Origin: Cohaesibacter celericrescens
Lineage (GTDB): Bacteria > Pseudomonadota > Alphaproteobacteria > Rhizobiales > Cohaesibacteraceae
Reading direction: 5' to 3'
Assembly (NCBI RefSeq): GCF_002866925.1
Contig: NZ_PKUQ01000013.1
Location: forward strand, 1-64,000
Length of the DNA: 64,000 nucleotides
Made by a program: the position numbers and the translations under genes. The notes beneath the pieces are model-generated. The model saw nothing but the letters and a program-made list of their open reading frames with translations. It did not search any database and was not told the DNA's origin. Shown here in pieces: positions 23,962-34,507 of this stretch; the first letter of the stretch is position 1; each line of letters begins with the position of its first letter.

Positions 23962-25992
23962 ATGGTAGCGAGACCAGGTCGGATCCAAACCACCTATACG
24001 GCGGGCGAGCTGGATCCACTCACGTTCGATCGAACCGAACTCAAATATTTTCATTCCGGTGCAAAGCATGTTGAAAATGTCCAGATCCACCCTCAAGGGG
24101 GCTTTAGCCTGTGTGATGGACTGCGCCATGTTGATGATTTGTCCGCGACATCGGATCGCTTAATTCCTTTTAAAACCAGTCAGGGGACTGTTTACGACAT
24201 CGCCTTGCGCGATGGTCATGCGGATGTGCTCGAACATAATGGCATCACAGATGATTTTGCGCTGCCCTTCACCTATGAGCAATTGCCAGAACTGACTTGG
24301 GCTCACCGTCAAGATACGATGTTTTTGTTTCACGAAGATGTTGAGACATCCCGCGTCATTGCGACAGATGCCGGTTGGCAGGTGGACGATCTGCCTTATG
24401 AGGACATCCCGAACTATGATTATGGCGCCGTCTATGCCAATGGCGAACCCGCAGAATGGGAAATCAACTTTGTAGGATTTGACGACGGCAAGCGTTTTCG
24501 GCTGATGGTTTCGGGGCAAGAAACCGTATCGATTTATTATAGCGCAACCGGAGAAACGGTTCGAGCGGCGATAGAGGCCGCTATTCTGGATTTACCGAAT
24601 GTCGGGGCTGGTATTGTTGTTTCCGTGATTTCTGGCACCAATATCAAAATCACTTTTGCCGGTACTGATAACCAGGGCGATGGCTGGGCAGTATCCGGTA
24701 CACCAATTGATGATGCCGATGGCGCGATCCCTGCTTTTAAACTCAAAGTTGGCGTTCCTCCTGGCGAACCAATTATTTCCAATCTTCGGGGTTGGCCTCG
24801 ATGCGGCATGTTTTTCCAGCAAAGATTGATCGCCGGTGGTTTTAGGTCTCGCGCCAACAACTGGATGACCTCTATCACAGGCCGGTATTTTTCGTTCAAC
24901 ACCAAACTGGATGAAGCCAATGGGGCTTTTGTTGTGCCTCTGGACAGTGAAGGCGGGGAGACAATCAATCATGTGATTGCCGGCCGGAATATGCTGGTCT
25001 TTACATCAGAGCGGGAATACTGGATTTCCGAACGGGAAATAGACAAAACACAACCAACCGTTCACGTCGAAGCCTCAACGCACGGCACAAAAGCCGGTGT
25101 CCCGATCATCAAGAATGAAGGGGCTGCAATATTCTGCCACAAGACTGGATCCGTTCTCTCTGAGTTTCGCTATACCGATGTTGACGGCAATTTTGTCTCT
25201 CAACCCATATCGGTGTTGTCTCCTCATCTGTTTGAAGATGTAAAAGACATGGCTTTGCGGAAGGCTTCACTGTCAACCGACGCCAACCTGTTGGGCGTTG
25301 TCGATGAGCATGGCCGAATGCGTGCAGGCTTTTTGTTGCGGGAACAAGATGTGACCAGCTTTGGCCGCTTCTCGTCCGGAGTTGGATTGTTCAAGGCTGT
25401 CTCGGTCAACAAACGCAATGAAATGTCCGTCATCATAGAGCGCAATGGCACAAGGCGCTTTGAACGTTTTGAGCGCGGACTGTTGTTGGATGCAGCAAAA
25501 GCCTTTTCATTTGCATCGCCAGAATTGGAAATCACCGGCCTTGAGCATCTGGAAGGGTTGGATGTTTGGGTGCTTGGTGATGGCGATGTGTATGGGCCGT
25601 TCACTGTTTCTGCTGCCAGCATTAATTTGGATGTGGCCGTTCAGTCTGGTGAAGTCGGGCTGTTTGCGCCACCCGTAGTCGAAACGTTGCCGCCTCCTAG
25701 AGATATCGGCCCTCACACCGTATTGCGCCGCAAAGCCCGCATTCATTCTGTTTGGATCTCGGTTGTCGACACAACATCATTGGCTGTCTCGGTCAATGGC
25801 AAGCCGGCGGTTGATGTCGCGCTTCGTGACTATGACCCTGATTTAGAAAATCCGGAACTGGACGATGGGTTTACAGGTCTTGTGGAATTGAGAGGTCTGA
25901 CGGGGTTTTGCGACGAACCAACAGTCACCATCACGCAATTGCGCCCAGGGCGCTTGTCTGTTCGTTCGATCACGGCCGAGGCCAAATTATAG
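23962..25992 (+). CDS. Tail tubular protein B-like (tail stabilisation)
   Basis: A 676-residue protein beginning with the typical SPGELDP-like motif (here YTAGELDPLTFDRTELKYF) followed by GAKHVENVQIHPQGGFSL. It resembles T7 gp12-type nozzle proteins, which build the tail tube end and hold the fibres. The C-terminal half is beta-rich. Starts ten bases after tail tubular A with GGGGGCGG upstream. Confidence 0.8.
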   Translation: MVARPGRIQTTYTAGELDPLTFDRTELKYFHSGAKHVENVQIHPQGGFSLCDGLRHVDDLSATSDRLIPFKTSQGTVYDIALRDGHADVLEHNGITDDFALPFTYEQLPELTWAHRQDTMFLFHEDVETSRVIATDAGWQVDDLPYEDIPNYDYGAVYANGEPAEWEINFVGFDDGKRFRLMVSGQETVSIYYSATGETVRAAIEAAILDLPNVGAGIVVSVISGTNIKITFAGTDNQGDGWAVSGTPIDDADGAIPAFKLKVGVPPGEPIISNLRGWPRCGMFFQQRLIAGGFRSRANNWMTSITGRYFSFNTKLDEANGAFVVPLDSEGGETINHVIAGRNMLVFTSEREYWISEREIDKTQPTVHVEASTHGTKAGVPIIKNEGAAIFCHKTGSVLSEFRYTDVDGNFVSQPISVLSPHLFEDVKDMALRKASLSTDANLLGVVDEHGRMRAGFLLREQDVTSFGRFSSGVGLFKAVSVNKRNEMSVIIERNGTRRFERFERGLLLDAAKAFSFASPELEITGLEHLEGLDVWVLGDGDVYGPFTVSAASINLDVAVQSGEVGLFAPPVVETLPPPRDIGPHTVLRRKARIHSVWISVVDTTSLAVSVNGKPAVDVALRDYDPDLENPELDDGFTGLVELRGLTGFCDEPTVTITQLRPGRLSVRSITAEAKL

Positions 25993-26001
25993 GAGAGACC
26001 T

Positions 26002-26595
26002 ATGGCGATGCTTGTTAGTGGAATTGGTGCGTTACTTGGTGGTGGCGGAGCAGCTGCTGCAGGAACTGCGGCTGCTGGTGCAGCTACCGCTGGCGCGGCT
26101 GCAGCAACAACGGCGGCGGCCACAACCGCGACGGCTGCAACGGCCACAGCCGGTCTGGGTACTGGCCTTTCCGCAGGAACAATCCTGAAAGGTGTGGCAG
26201 GTTTTGCCAGTGCCGTCGCGGGCCTGATGGGGGCTGACGCACAGGCCGAGCAATTCGAAATGAAGGCTGAAGAGTCTGAAATGCAGGCGCACGATGAACA
26301 GGCCAAGGGATTGCAGCGCACCACGGGTATTAAACGCCAGCTCATGAAAGCCTTGGGCGAGAACGCTGTGAAGTTTGCGGCGTCAGGTCAATTGGTTGGT
26401 GAAGGTGTTTCTGAAGACAACGCTTTGACGCTCGAAGAAAGATCGGTTCAGGACATAACGGTCGATCGCGCTGATACGGACGCACGCATGGCAATGCACC
26501 GTGCGCGGGCTGCTGGTTGGCGTCGTGTTGCCGGCCGCACCCGTTCCGCTGGCAGCATGGGAGCGTTGGCTGGTTTTGTTGGATCGTTTGGTTAA
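26002..26595 (+). CDS. Internal virion protein, gp14-like
   Basis: A 197-residue protein. The first 75 residues are an Ala/Gly/Thr-rich hydrophobic stretch (AAAGTAAAGAATAGAAAATT) able to enter a membrane, followed by a helical charged domain (QAEQFEMKAEESEMQAHDEQA). T7 gp14, which sits at this place, forms the outer-membrane pore during DNA ejection; this protein has the right size and profile. Assigned mainly by order. Confidence 0.65.
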   Translation: MAMLVSGIGALLGGGGAAAAGTAAAGAATAGAAAATTAAATTATAATATAGLGTGLSAGTILKGVAGFASAVAGLMGADAQAEQFEMKAEESEMQAHDEQAKGLQRTTGIKRQLMKALGENAVKFAASGQLVGEGVSEDNALTLEERSVQDITVDRADTDARMAMHRARAAGWRRVAGRTRSAGSMGALAGFVGSFG

Positions 26596-26605
26596 GGAGT
26601 GAACT

Positions 26606-29119
26606 ATGCCTAATCGTCAAGCTAGAAGTCCTGGCAAATTAGCTCGTTTGGAAACCCAAGGCCAAGTGAGCACCAAGCCTGGCTTTGCCGTTGATGCCAA
26701 TGCGGGGGTGTTTCGTGCATTGCAAGTGGATCTGCGCCGAATGGGAAACGCCCTTGGCAGTATGGCCGATCGGGCTATGAAACACCGAGAACAGGCTAGC
26801 ATTGAGGCGGGTAAAACCCAAGGCCAGTTTGATGGCTATAACGTTGATCTGGGGACCGGTGCTAAATCAACCAAATTTGATGGTGATCTTAAATCTGGAA
26901 TTGCTTCGTCAGCACAAGCTCTCGGGATCAATCCGATTGATCTAGCAACGGCTATTTCCTATGAGACGGCCGGGACATTCGATCCGACAAAAAAAGGGCC
27001 AACCACCCAATGGGGGCAGCATCGCGGGCTTATCCAGTTTGGTGAACCGCAGGCCAAGAAGTTTGGTGTCGATTGGAATGATCCGATTGGTTCCCAGTTG
27101 GGGCCTGAAGGTGCAGTGGTCAAATATCTCAAAAACGCCGGTGTTAAACCAGGCATGGGCTTGTTGGATATCTATTCGGCAATCAATGCTGGTGGTGTTG
27201 GCAAATATACCGCTTCTGATGCGAACAACGGCGGCGCGCCCGGTACAGTGCGTGACAAAGTCCAGAACCAAATGGCCGGACATAAAGCCAAGGCTGAAAA
27301 GTTGTTTGCCAATCAGCAACTAGCTGGATCCGGCAGACCTGGGCCGTCTGGTCCGGCACTGGCGTTGCGACAAAATCAGTCCGTTATGGGCAAGGCCTAC
27401 CAAGGTGCGCAAGATCGTGCCATTAGCCGTCGTCTTCCGCTTGAAGTCACCCAACAACTCGATGGCATTTATGAAGAATATAAAGATGATCCCAACGCTT
27501 TGATTGCTGCATTTGATCAAGCCGAAGGCAATGTTCTGGATCGGTTGCAGAAATTGTCATCTGACCCCGAACTGTTGCAGCTTGGCCGTGAAACCTTTGC
27601 CCGCAAAAGACGTGTTTATGAAAAATCTGCGATGGCAGAGGAAGACAAGCGCGTGCGTGATGGTGAACGGGCTGATTTTGACGAAGTGAACAAATCATCC
27701 CGAACCAGCCTTCAAAGGCAAGCATATTTGGTGGGAGACGATGCAGAATCCGGTGCTGACCTCGATGTCGCCATGAATGACAATTTGTCCAATATCGAAG
27801 ATGCACTTGAGGCCGGTTTGATTTCCCCGCAATTTGCGGCAAAAGAGAGCAAAGCCATTTTCGATACTGTGACCATGGCACGGTTGGAAGGGGTTTTTGA
27901 TAGTCTGCCTGGGCCTGACGAAAAAGAAGCCTTCGTCGCGGACTTGAAGGAAAACTGGACCAAGGGTGAAGAGCTCCTGAAAGATCTTTCCCTCGAGCAA
28001 GTGCAAAAGCTCGAGCGGACTTTTGCCGGTGTTATTTCAAGCGAGCGCCGTCAGGCGACTGCAGATGTCAAACTTCAGACCAAAAAAATGCAACGCTTGA
28101 TCGGCGATGATTTGACGTCGATCGGGCAAACAGGTGTTGGTCTTGCCATAGATGGCGATGAGTTGAGTTTTGATGAGGTTAAATCGGTTCTGGGGATCGA
28201 TGCGGCAAATGAATGGCAGCGGAAAAGACAGATCCAGACAGCATCCTTTAATGCAGTGACTGGCCTCGATCTGTTGCCGGTCAACGAAATGATGACGCGG
28301 TTGGAAGGCTTGGAGCCAAAGCCCGGAAGCGCTGGTTATGTGGACCAAATGGCTATCGTAAAAGCAGCCACAACAGAAGCCAAACGCATTGCAACATTGC
28401 GCAAGGAGGATCCAGCAGAAGCGGTTGATCAAGCCTTTGATGAGTTGCAGCCTTTGAAAGAACAGGCCTATGGCGGTGATCTTGCTGCGATGGAACAGCT
28501 GATTAATGGCCGGATGGATGCACAGGAAACGCTGGGCATTTCTGATTATTCCAAGGCCCCTCTAACCAATGTAGAGCTGGAAGCGATTGCGCGACCGTTG
28601 GCTGGTGAAGTGGACAAACAGGCTTGGTTGGAAATGGCCTTCAAGCTTGATCAAACCTACGGCCCCAATGCTGATGAAGTCATGGCACAGATCATGCGCT
28701 GGAAAGGCATGCATAAAGATGTGGCGGCCGCAGCTACAGGATATCTAAGAAAGCTTTCACTGGGTGAACAGCCAAGCCGCCTTGAAGCAAAAAGCCAAGG
28801 TGAGAAGCTTGGGGCTTTGACTTCAGAGCAAGCAATGGACGGTCAATTCGAGACGGTGAAGTGGAAGCTCAAGCCCGACGATGGCGTGATAAATGCCTTG
28901 ATTGCAAATCCGGATAGGGCGGACCAGTTTGATGAGGCTTTTGGTGAGGGTGCCGCAGCGTTTTATTTTCGCGCACAAGAACGAAGCAGACTGCAAACAA
29001 ATCACTATGTGAGAACACTTTCACGCAAGGGCATTAGCATCCAGCCTGATGGATCAGAAAACTACGACCCAGAGTTACAAAGAAGGTCGCGCGAGAAATC
29101 TCCGAAGGGTGCAAATTAA
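26606..29119 (+). CDS. Internal virion protein with lytic transglycosylase-like domain
   Basis: An 837-residue protein. Residues about 95-235 resemble a lysozyme/transglycosylase fold: INPIDLATAISYETAGTF with E120 as probable catalytic acid, RGLIQFGEPQAKKFGVDW, and DIYSAINAGGVGKY. The remainder is long, helical and charged, as in ejection proteins. In T7 the transglycosylase is on gp16; here it has moved onto the gp15-like protein. It would open peptidoglycan locally for DNA entry. Its stop overlaps the next ATG by one base (TAATG). Confidence 0.75.
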   Translation: MPNRQARSPGKLARLETQGQVSTKPGFAVDANAGVFRALQVDLRRMGNALGSMADRAMKHREQASIEAGKTQGQFDGYNVDLGTGAKSTKFDGDLKSGIASSAQALGINPIDLATAISYETAGTFDPTKKGPTTQWGQHRGLIQFGEPQAKKFGVDWNDPIGSQLGPEGAVVKYLKNAGVKPGMGLLDIYSAINAGGVGKYTASDANNGGAPGTVRDKVQNQMAGHKAKAEKLFANQQLAGSGRPGPSGPALALRQNQSVMGKAYQGAQDRAISRRLPLEVTQQLDGIYEEYKDDPNALIAAFDQAEGNVLDRLQKLSSDPELLQLGRETFARKRRVYEKSAMAEEDKRVRDGERADFDEVNKSSRTSLQRQAYLVGDDAESGADLDVAMNDNLSNIEDALEAGLISPQFAAKESKAIFDTVTMARLEGVFDSLPGPDEKEAFVADLKENWTKGEELLKDLSLEQVQKLERTFAGVISSERRQATADVKLQTKKMQRLIGDDLTSIGQTGVGLAIDGDELSFDEVKSVLGIDAANEWQRKRQIQTASFNAVTGLDLLPVNEMMTRLEGLEPKPGSAGYVDQMAIVKAATTEAKRIATLRKEDPAEAVDQAFDELQPLKEQAYGGDLAAMEQLINGRMDAQETLGISDYSKAPLTNVELEAIARPLAGEVDKQAWLEMAFKLDQTYGPNADEVMAQIMRWKGMHKDVAAAATGYLRKLSLGEQPSRLEAKSQGEKLGALTSEQAMDGQFETVKWKLKPDDGVINALIANPDRADQFDEAFGEGAAAFYFRAQERSRLQTNHYVRTLSRKGISIQPDGSENYDPELQRRSREKSPKGAN

Positions 29120-32100
29120 TGGAAAATCAACAAACGGAAAAACCAGCAATTCCTGAAACGAATTTTTTCGCACAATACTATAAGGGTGAGCCTGCCGGTC
29201 TTTCTCAAGCGCCGCGACCTGGTCTTGCCGAGCGCTTTTACATCAATATGGAAGCGGCCACGCGTCAGGGCACGGTTGTGGGTGCGCTGCGCGATGTGTC
29301 TCGCCCTGAAAATCGCCATCGCTTTGATAGTCGGCTGGAAAGTTTTCCTGAATGGGAAGGTGCCACAGAAGGATTGGCTGCCCTTTCCGGGCAGTTGGCG
29401 GGTACCTTCGTTGACGCTGAACGCAGTGTTCCACATTTGGAGAATTTTCTGCCGATCGGGCTTGGTGAAAAAGCAGTTGCTTTGACCGGCCATGGCTTGG
29501 CGTCCCTGCGTGCCAGACTGTTTGCTGGTGCGCTCGATGCTGCGGCGGTCAATGCCGTGACTGATGGCAGCATTCAAGGGATAGAGATGGGAGCCGGATT
29601 TCGCGACGAGCTCGATCCTGTTCAGTTTTTTAGCTCTGTTGGTTTGGGTGCGGTGATTGGTGGTGCTATGGGCCCCATCACACACCGCGCCAATCCTGAC
29701 GCAAAAGCAGCCCATGACATTTCTGAATGGTCAAAGGATCAGGCGTTTGCAGATCCAGCCCGTCAATCTGATCTGCTAGACAATGCGGTGCGTTCCGAAC
29801 CTATGGACGCACCCAGAATGAATCTGGATACGCCAGAGGGCGCAAATCTCGATATGGGCGACATTTCTCCGCTCACAGACGCAAAACGCGCTCTAAAGGT
29901 CTCTGGTGCCGATTTGGAACCCGTCGCCTTGGGTGATCGGTTGCAGCCAAGGCCAGACATCCCCCAATCACGTCCGGACGTGCAACAGATGGCCATTGAT
30001 GACGGCAAGCTGGCAAACAATGGCAAATGGTCGATGGATGAACCTGATATTGTCGGGGAAGGGCGCTTTGGTCCGGTGCTAGACATCGAGGCCCACGGCA
30101 AACACTGGAACAAGGTTGCGGCGCGTCTGAAAGAAATGGATACAGGGGAAGCGCCCAAAGCACTGGATCATCCTGAATTTGGCGACATCGATGTGGTTTG
30201 GGGCGAGTATGACCCAACAACCCAAAAGGGATATGGGCTCAAAAAAATAGCAGAAAAGCACCCTGAAGTGCTCGACAGTTTGCCCGATATAATTCGCAAC
30301 AGTAAGGTCTTTAGTCTAAATGAAAACCGAGTGCGACTGCTACATGGTGAGAACCATGTCAGTGTCGTAGGCTTAAACTGGATGGGGGAGGAAAAAGTTT
30401 GGCTTCTTACTTCGTTCGAAGACATTAAAGGCAGATCCTTAAGAGACCAGCGCTCTAGCGGTACTATGGGGCGCGGTAGAGGTCACCAAGGGGACACGTC
30501 CTCCTCTTCGCTGGCTGATACAAATATAGACCCCAAAGGTGGTAAAATCAAGGAAAGCCGGCGTGTCGAAAGTGGTACGGAGCGCTCCGAAAGTCACCAG
30601 ACTGATACACACAGCTCGTCTGCCGCGCCGACAGATCAAGATATGCGCTTTCCTGCAGTCGATGGCAAAGCCGATCCGGATCTGGATGCCGTTATTGCCC
30701 AAATGGATGCTGAAGTAGAGCCAATGTTGCAAGCCCGTCTTGGGCAGATGACAGGGGAAGTCAAACGATCATCTTATGGTGTAGCGCGGGGCACGGTTAT
30801 TGAACAGCATAAGGCGACCGGCCTGCGGCTCTTGGACATCACAAACCGGTTGATTGATTTGACCGGTGTTGCTGCCGTACGCCAGGGCGTAAAGAAACCA
30901 CTGGGGCAAAGCAAAAAAGGTGTAATGGGTACGCACAATAGAAAAACCGGAGTGATCCGGTTGAAGGATCCCAACGACTTTGAAGTTTCTGCCCATGAGG
31001 TTGGTCACCATATTGATCAACGTCTTGGTGATAAATTCGCAGATTTGATGGTACTCTATCGCAGTGAGCTGGAACCGATGGCTCCGAGTGGATACGAACC
31101 TGAACTTTGGTTATCTGAAGGGTTTGCGGAGTTTTTCAGATCATTCCTGACCAATCCCAATTATGCATCCAAACAGGCCCCGCGGTTCAATAGAGCCTTT
31201 GCTGATTTTCTCGCAGAGACCAAACCGGAATGGTTGAAGGGGTTTGTTGATATTCAGGACACCTATCATGCTTGGCGCACGATGCCGTCCGGCGAAGCGG
31301 TTTCCAATTCAATCGTCACCACCAAACGCAAAGGACTGGTAGGGCAGGCGCTTGATGAGGCCAAAAGAACCGGCATTGGCCAATCAATCGGAGATCGCTT
31401 TCACAATGCCTATACCGATTTCATCGATGCAAAACACCCGATCCAACAGGCTGTGACCGAGCTTTCCAAGGTGTTCTCTGAAAATACCGGCAAGAAAATG
31501 GATCTCAAGGTCAAAGATGATCCTTACAAATTGGCCCGCATGATGGAAGGTGCACAAAGCGCCGGGCATATGGATCTAATGCATGGCGTCCATGGCTACC
31601 AAAGCTTGAACCCTGAAGGCCCTGCATTGCGCGATGCGATCATTTTTTCTCAAGGTGGCGGCAATGTGCTGTCAAAATGGGATGAAGCGATTAATCAGGA
31701 CTTTGGCTCCTATCTCTGGTCTCGCCGAGCTCTTGGAGAGTATGATCGGTTAGAAGTTGGCGACATTCCCAATGCTCCGGACAAGTTCACCAAAGGTGAT
31801 CACGTATTGAACGTCCAAGAGTTGGAAGCCGCCCATCCTCATTTTCGCCAGGCTGCACAAATGGTGCATGAATGGAACCGCAATCTTTGGAAGAAAAAAT
31901 ATGATGCCGGTTTGATCAGCCAAGATCAATTTTTGGATGGTTTGGCCATCAAAGACTATGTGCCAGGTCTTCGCAAACAGGATTATCCGGGCAATACGAA
32001 GGTCGAAGGCAAGGGCGCTCGATCTGGCAAACAGGCGCAAGTGAACCGGTTTAGAGGCTCCAATCTGGATGTGATCAATCCGCTTGAAAGCCTGATGATG

Positions 32101-34443
32101 GATGCCTATGAAACCTCGATCGCGATCGCCCATAATGACATGATCAAGAGCCTGAAGCGTTTGGGTGACATGGCTGGTCATGGATCTGGCCGGATTGTCG
32201 AAGAGATACCCGCTCGTGAAATGCGGGCCAGTATCATCGATCCAATTGAAGCGGTGGAAGCGGCGGCCAAACAAAAAGGTTATTCAAAAGCTGACTTCTC
32301 GGTGGTCCGCGATGCATTGGAAGCTTCCTTGGGTGACGAGAAAGCACGGCTTTTCCGGCCTGAAGTTATCTCAGAAAATGGGCAACCGATTGTGTTCTAC
32401 CGCGATGGCGGGCAATTGCGGGCTTTGCGCTTGGCAGATGGCGAGCTTGGACAGCTGCTGTTTCAGACATTTTCGCTGATGAACAAATCAGAACAAAACA
32501 TGCTAACAGACATGCTTGCGGCATCTGCCAGTATGTTGCGGACTGGTGTAACGGCGGCGCCCGAATTTATTGCCGCGAACATCATCCGGGATCAGGTCAT
32601 GGCGGCGATTTTCTATGGCAAACCGTTCAAGCGCCTGAAAGCCACCATTCAAGGTGCGAGAGACGAACTGTTCAGTCGGGATGCCTCACGGCACTATAAC
32701 GCTATGGGCGGCATCATGGGTGGTGAGAATGTTGCTTCACTACGCAATGGTGCGCTCAATCGAGATCTGAAGGCTCTCGAGAAAAAGGGCTTTGTCACCT
32801 CAAAACTGGCCAATCCTCTGACCAGCCCCTATCAGTTTGCCAAGGGATTGGCATCTATCACCGAGATCTCGGAAACCGCCACGCGTCTTGGTCTGTTTAA
32901 AAGCTTTTTTGACGAAGCAAAATTGAGGGGACTTGATGACTTTGAAGCAGCAACCGAGGCGGCTTGGTTGGCTCGGGATCATATCGACTTTGACCGGCGC
33001 GGCCTGCAAATGGTGGCGCTTTCGCGTATTGTTCCGTTCCTCAATGCCAGTCTGCAAGGCATCGACAAAACCACGCGTTTGATGATCACACCTTTGGCCA
33101 AGAAGGCAATGGGCAAAGTTTTGACGATCGAGGATCAAAGGGCCTTGCCGCAAGCCGTTAAAGCCTGGGCGCGATTGTCAGGTCTCACCGTGATGGGAAT
33201 GAGCCTTCATGCCTTGATGAGCCAACATGATGAGTATCATGAGATCTCGGAAACCACACGCGCCACGCATTGGATGGTAAAGACCGGAAACAAATGGACG
33301 GCAATCCCCAAACCTTTCGAATTGGCCATGATCCTGAATATCGGAGAAGCCGTTTACGACGGAGTGATCAATGAAGATCCAACTGCTCGTGAGCGCTATA
33401 TGGATGGATTGTTCCAGGTCTTGTTGCCACCCAATATTATGGAGAGCAACCCGATTGTGAAAAGCTATTTCGAGGCAAAGAGCAACAAGGATTTCTTCAC
33501 CGGTGCCGAGATCATTCCGGATCAATTGAAGGGCCTTGAGCCTCAATTGCAATATACTGCCCGTACCTCGGAGCTTACCAAACAGATTGGTGACCTTATG
33601 GGCTGGTCGCCTGCGCTTACCGAAAAGATGATAACCAATTTTACCGGCGGATTGGGCCGCTCTGCTTTGTCTCTCTATGATGCTTTTGGTAGCGACAAGC
33701 CGGGACAGTCTCTTGACGATATGGCCATATTGCGACGTTTCATCAAGTCAGCATCAAAGGGCTCGCGCTCGGTTCGAAAGTTTTGGGAATTGGTTGCTCC
33801 TAGTACAGGGGAATTTGAAGGTGCGGTTAAGAGCTACGCGGCCATGCTTGAAGCTGGTGACAGCGCCGGAGCTGCTGACTATCTGGGCAGCCTTGGCGAA
33901 GAACAACGGGTTTATCTTGTTTCGCGCAATCTGGAAGGAAAACCAGCCAAAACCAAAAAACTGCATCCGCTTGATCGTGCGCGGCGTGCTGTGCGGGCAA
34001 TCACCCAGTTGCGCAAGGATCTGGCAGATAGTGATGCACAGACTGCCGATGACACGATTACCAATATTCCACGAAATGATCGTGGTGCCATCGTTGATAT
34101 CTTGGAAAATATCGCAGTCAAAGAAGCGCGTAATGCTCTTGTGATGCTCAATCAACCGGGATGGAAACATCGCGGATTGATGGATATTGATGGCCATTAT
34201 CGTGAATTGGAAGTGGTAAATCCTGCGATCTTGGAGGCATTGGCCGATCGTTATGCGACCGGCGGTGTCGTTTCGTTTGAAACGATAAAAGAGATCTGGC
34301 CGGACTATCGCAAGCGACTTTTGGAAGATGGAACAGAAGCACCCTTGGGAGATTTGGCGGTTTTGGCCGGACGCGAAACAGAGCTGCAGGGCAGCAAAAT
34401 CAAACGGACTGCAAAGCCAGAGATACCAGGGGAGGCCAACTGA
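29119..34443 (+). CDS. Giant polyvalent ejection protein with nuclease-like and zinc-protease domains
   Basis: A 1774-residue protein at the position of T7 gp16, probably injected with the DNA. Residues about 340-435 (DIDVVWGEYD, KGYGLKKIAEKHPEV, VRLLHG, VWLLTSFE) match my recollection of phage BECR-type nuclease domains (barnase/EndoU/RelE-like) found in phage polyvalent proteins. Around 480-530 it is Ser-rich and looks like a linker. A zinc metallopeptidase follows: H626-EVG-H630 (AHEVGHH) with acidic third ligand E667 or E671 (LSEGFAEFF). The last 900 residues are the ejection-protein part, with LSRIVPFLNASLQGIDK typical of the LPD38-like region. Such domains could act on host RNA and proteins at infection. 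Confidence 0.75.
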   Translation: MENQQTEKPAIPETNFFAQYYKGEPAGLSQAPRPGLAERFYINMEAATRQGTVVGALRDVSRPENRHRFDSRLESFPEWEGATEGLAALSGQLAGTFVDAERSVPHLENFLPIGLGEKAVALTGHGLASLRARLFAGALDAAAVNAVTDGSIQGIEMGAGFRDELDPVQFFSSVGLGAVIGGAMGPITHRANPDAKAAHDISEWSKDQAFADPARQSDLLDNAVRSEPMDAPRMNLDTPEGANLDMGDISPLTDAKRALKVSGADLEPVALGDRLQPRPDIPQSRPDVQQMAIDDGKLANNGKWSMDEPDIVGEGRFGPVLDIEAHGKHWNKVAARLKEMDTGEAPKALDHPEFGDIDVVWGEYDPTTQKGYGLKKIAEKHPEVLDSLPDIIRNSKVFSLNENRVRLLHGENHVSVVGLNWMGEEKVWLLTSFEDIKGRSLRDQRSSGTMGRGRGHQGDTSSSSLADTNIDPKGGKIKESRRVESGTERSESHQTDTHSSSAAPTDQDMRFPAVDGKADPDLDAVIAQMDAEVEPMLQARLGQMTGEVKRSSYGVARGTVIEQHKATGLRLLDITNRLIDLTGVAAVRQGVKKPLGQSKKGVMGTHNRKTGVIRLKDPNDFEVSAHEVGHHIDQRLGDKFADLMVLYRSELEPMAPSGYEPELWLSEGFAEFFRSFLTNPNYASKQAPRFNRAFADFLAETKPEWLKGFVDIQDTYHAWRTMPSGEAVSNSIVTTKRKGLVGQALDEAKRTGIGQSIGDRFHNAYTDFIDAKHPIQQAVTELSKVFSENTGKKMDLKVKDDPYKLARMMEGAQSAGHMDLMHGVHGYQSLNPEGPALRDAIIFSQGGGNVLSKWDEAINQDFGSYLWSRRALGEYDRLEVGDIPNAPDKFTKGDHVLNVQELEAAHPHFRQAAQMVHEWNRNLWKKKYDAGLISQDQFLDGLAIKDYVPGLRKQDYPGNTKVEGKGARSGKQAQVNRFRGSNLDVINPLESLMMDAYETSIAIAHNDMIKSLKRLGDMAGHGSGRIVEEIPAREMRASIIDPIEAVEAAAKQKGYSKADFSVVRDALEASLGDEKARLFRPEVISENGQPIVFYRDGGQLRALRLADGELGQLLFQTFSLMNKSEQNMLTDMLAASASMLRTGVTAAPEFIAANIIRDQVMAAIFYGKPFKRLKATIQGARDELFSRDASRHYNAMGGIMGGENVASLRNGALNRDLKALEKKGFVTSKLANPLTSPYQFAKGLASITEISETATRLGLFKSFFDEAKLRGLDDFEAATEAAWLARDHIDFDRRGLQMVALSRIVPFLNASLQGIDKTTRLMITPLAKKAMGKVLTIEDQRALPQAVKAWARLSGLTVMGMSLHALMSQHDEYHEISETTRATHWMVKTGNKWTAIPKPFELAMILNIGEAVYDGVINEDPTARERYMDGLFQVLLPPNIMESNPIVKSYFEAKSNKDFFTGAEIIPDQLKGLEPQLQYTARTSELTKQIGDLMGWSPALTEKMITNFTGGLGRSALSLYDAFGSDKPGQSLDDMAILRRFIKSASKGSRSVRKFWELVAPSTGEFEGAVKSYAAMLEAGDSAGAADYLGSLGEEQRVYLVSRNLEGKPAKTKKLHPLDRARRAVRAITQLRKDLADSDAQTADDTITNIPRNDRGAIVDILENIAVKEARNALVMLNQPGWKHRGLMDIDGHYRELEVVNPAILEALADRYATGGVVSFETIKEIWPDYRKRLLEDGTEAPLGDLAVLAGRETELQGSKIKRTAKPEIPGEAN

Positions 34444-34507
34444 TCGGCGGTTGACCGAACGAGCCAACTGGCATGATGGGATACGCCAATTTTGCGGGGA
34501 ACCCATC

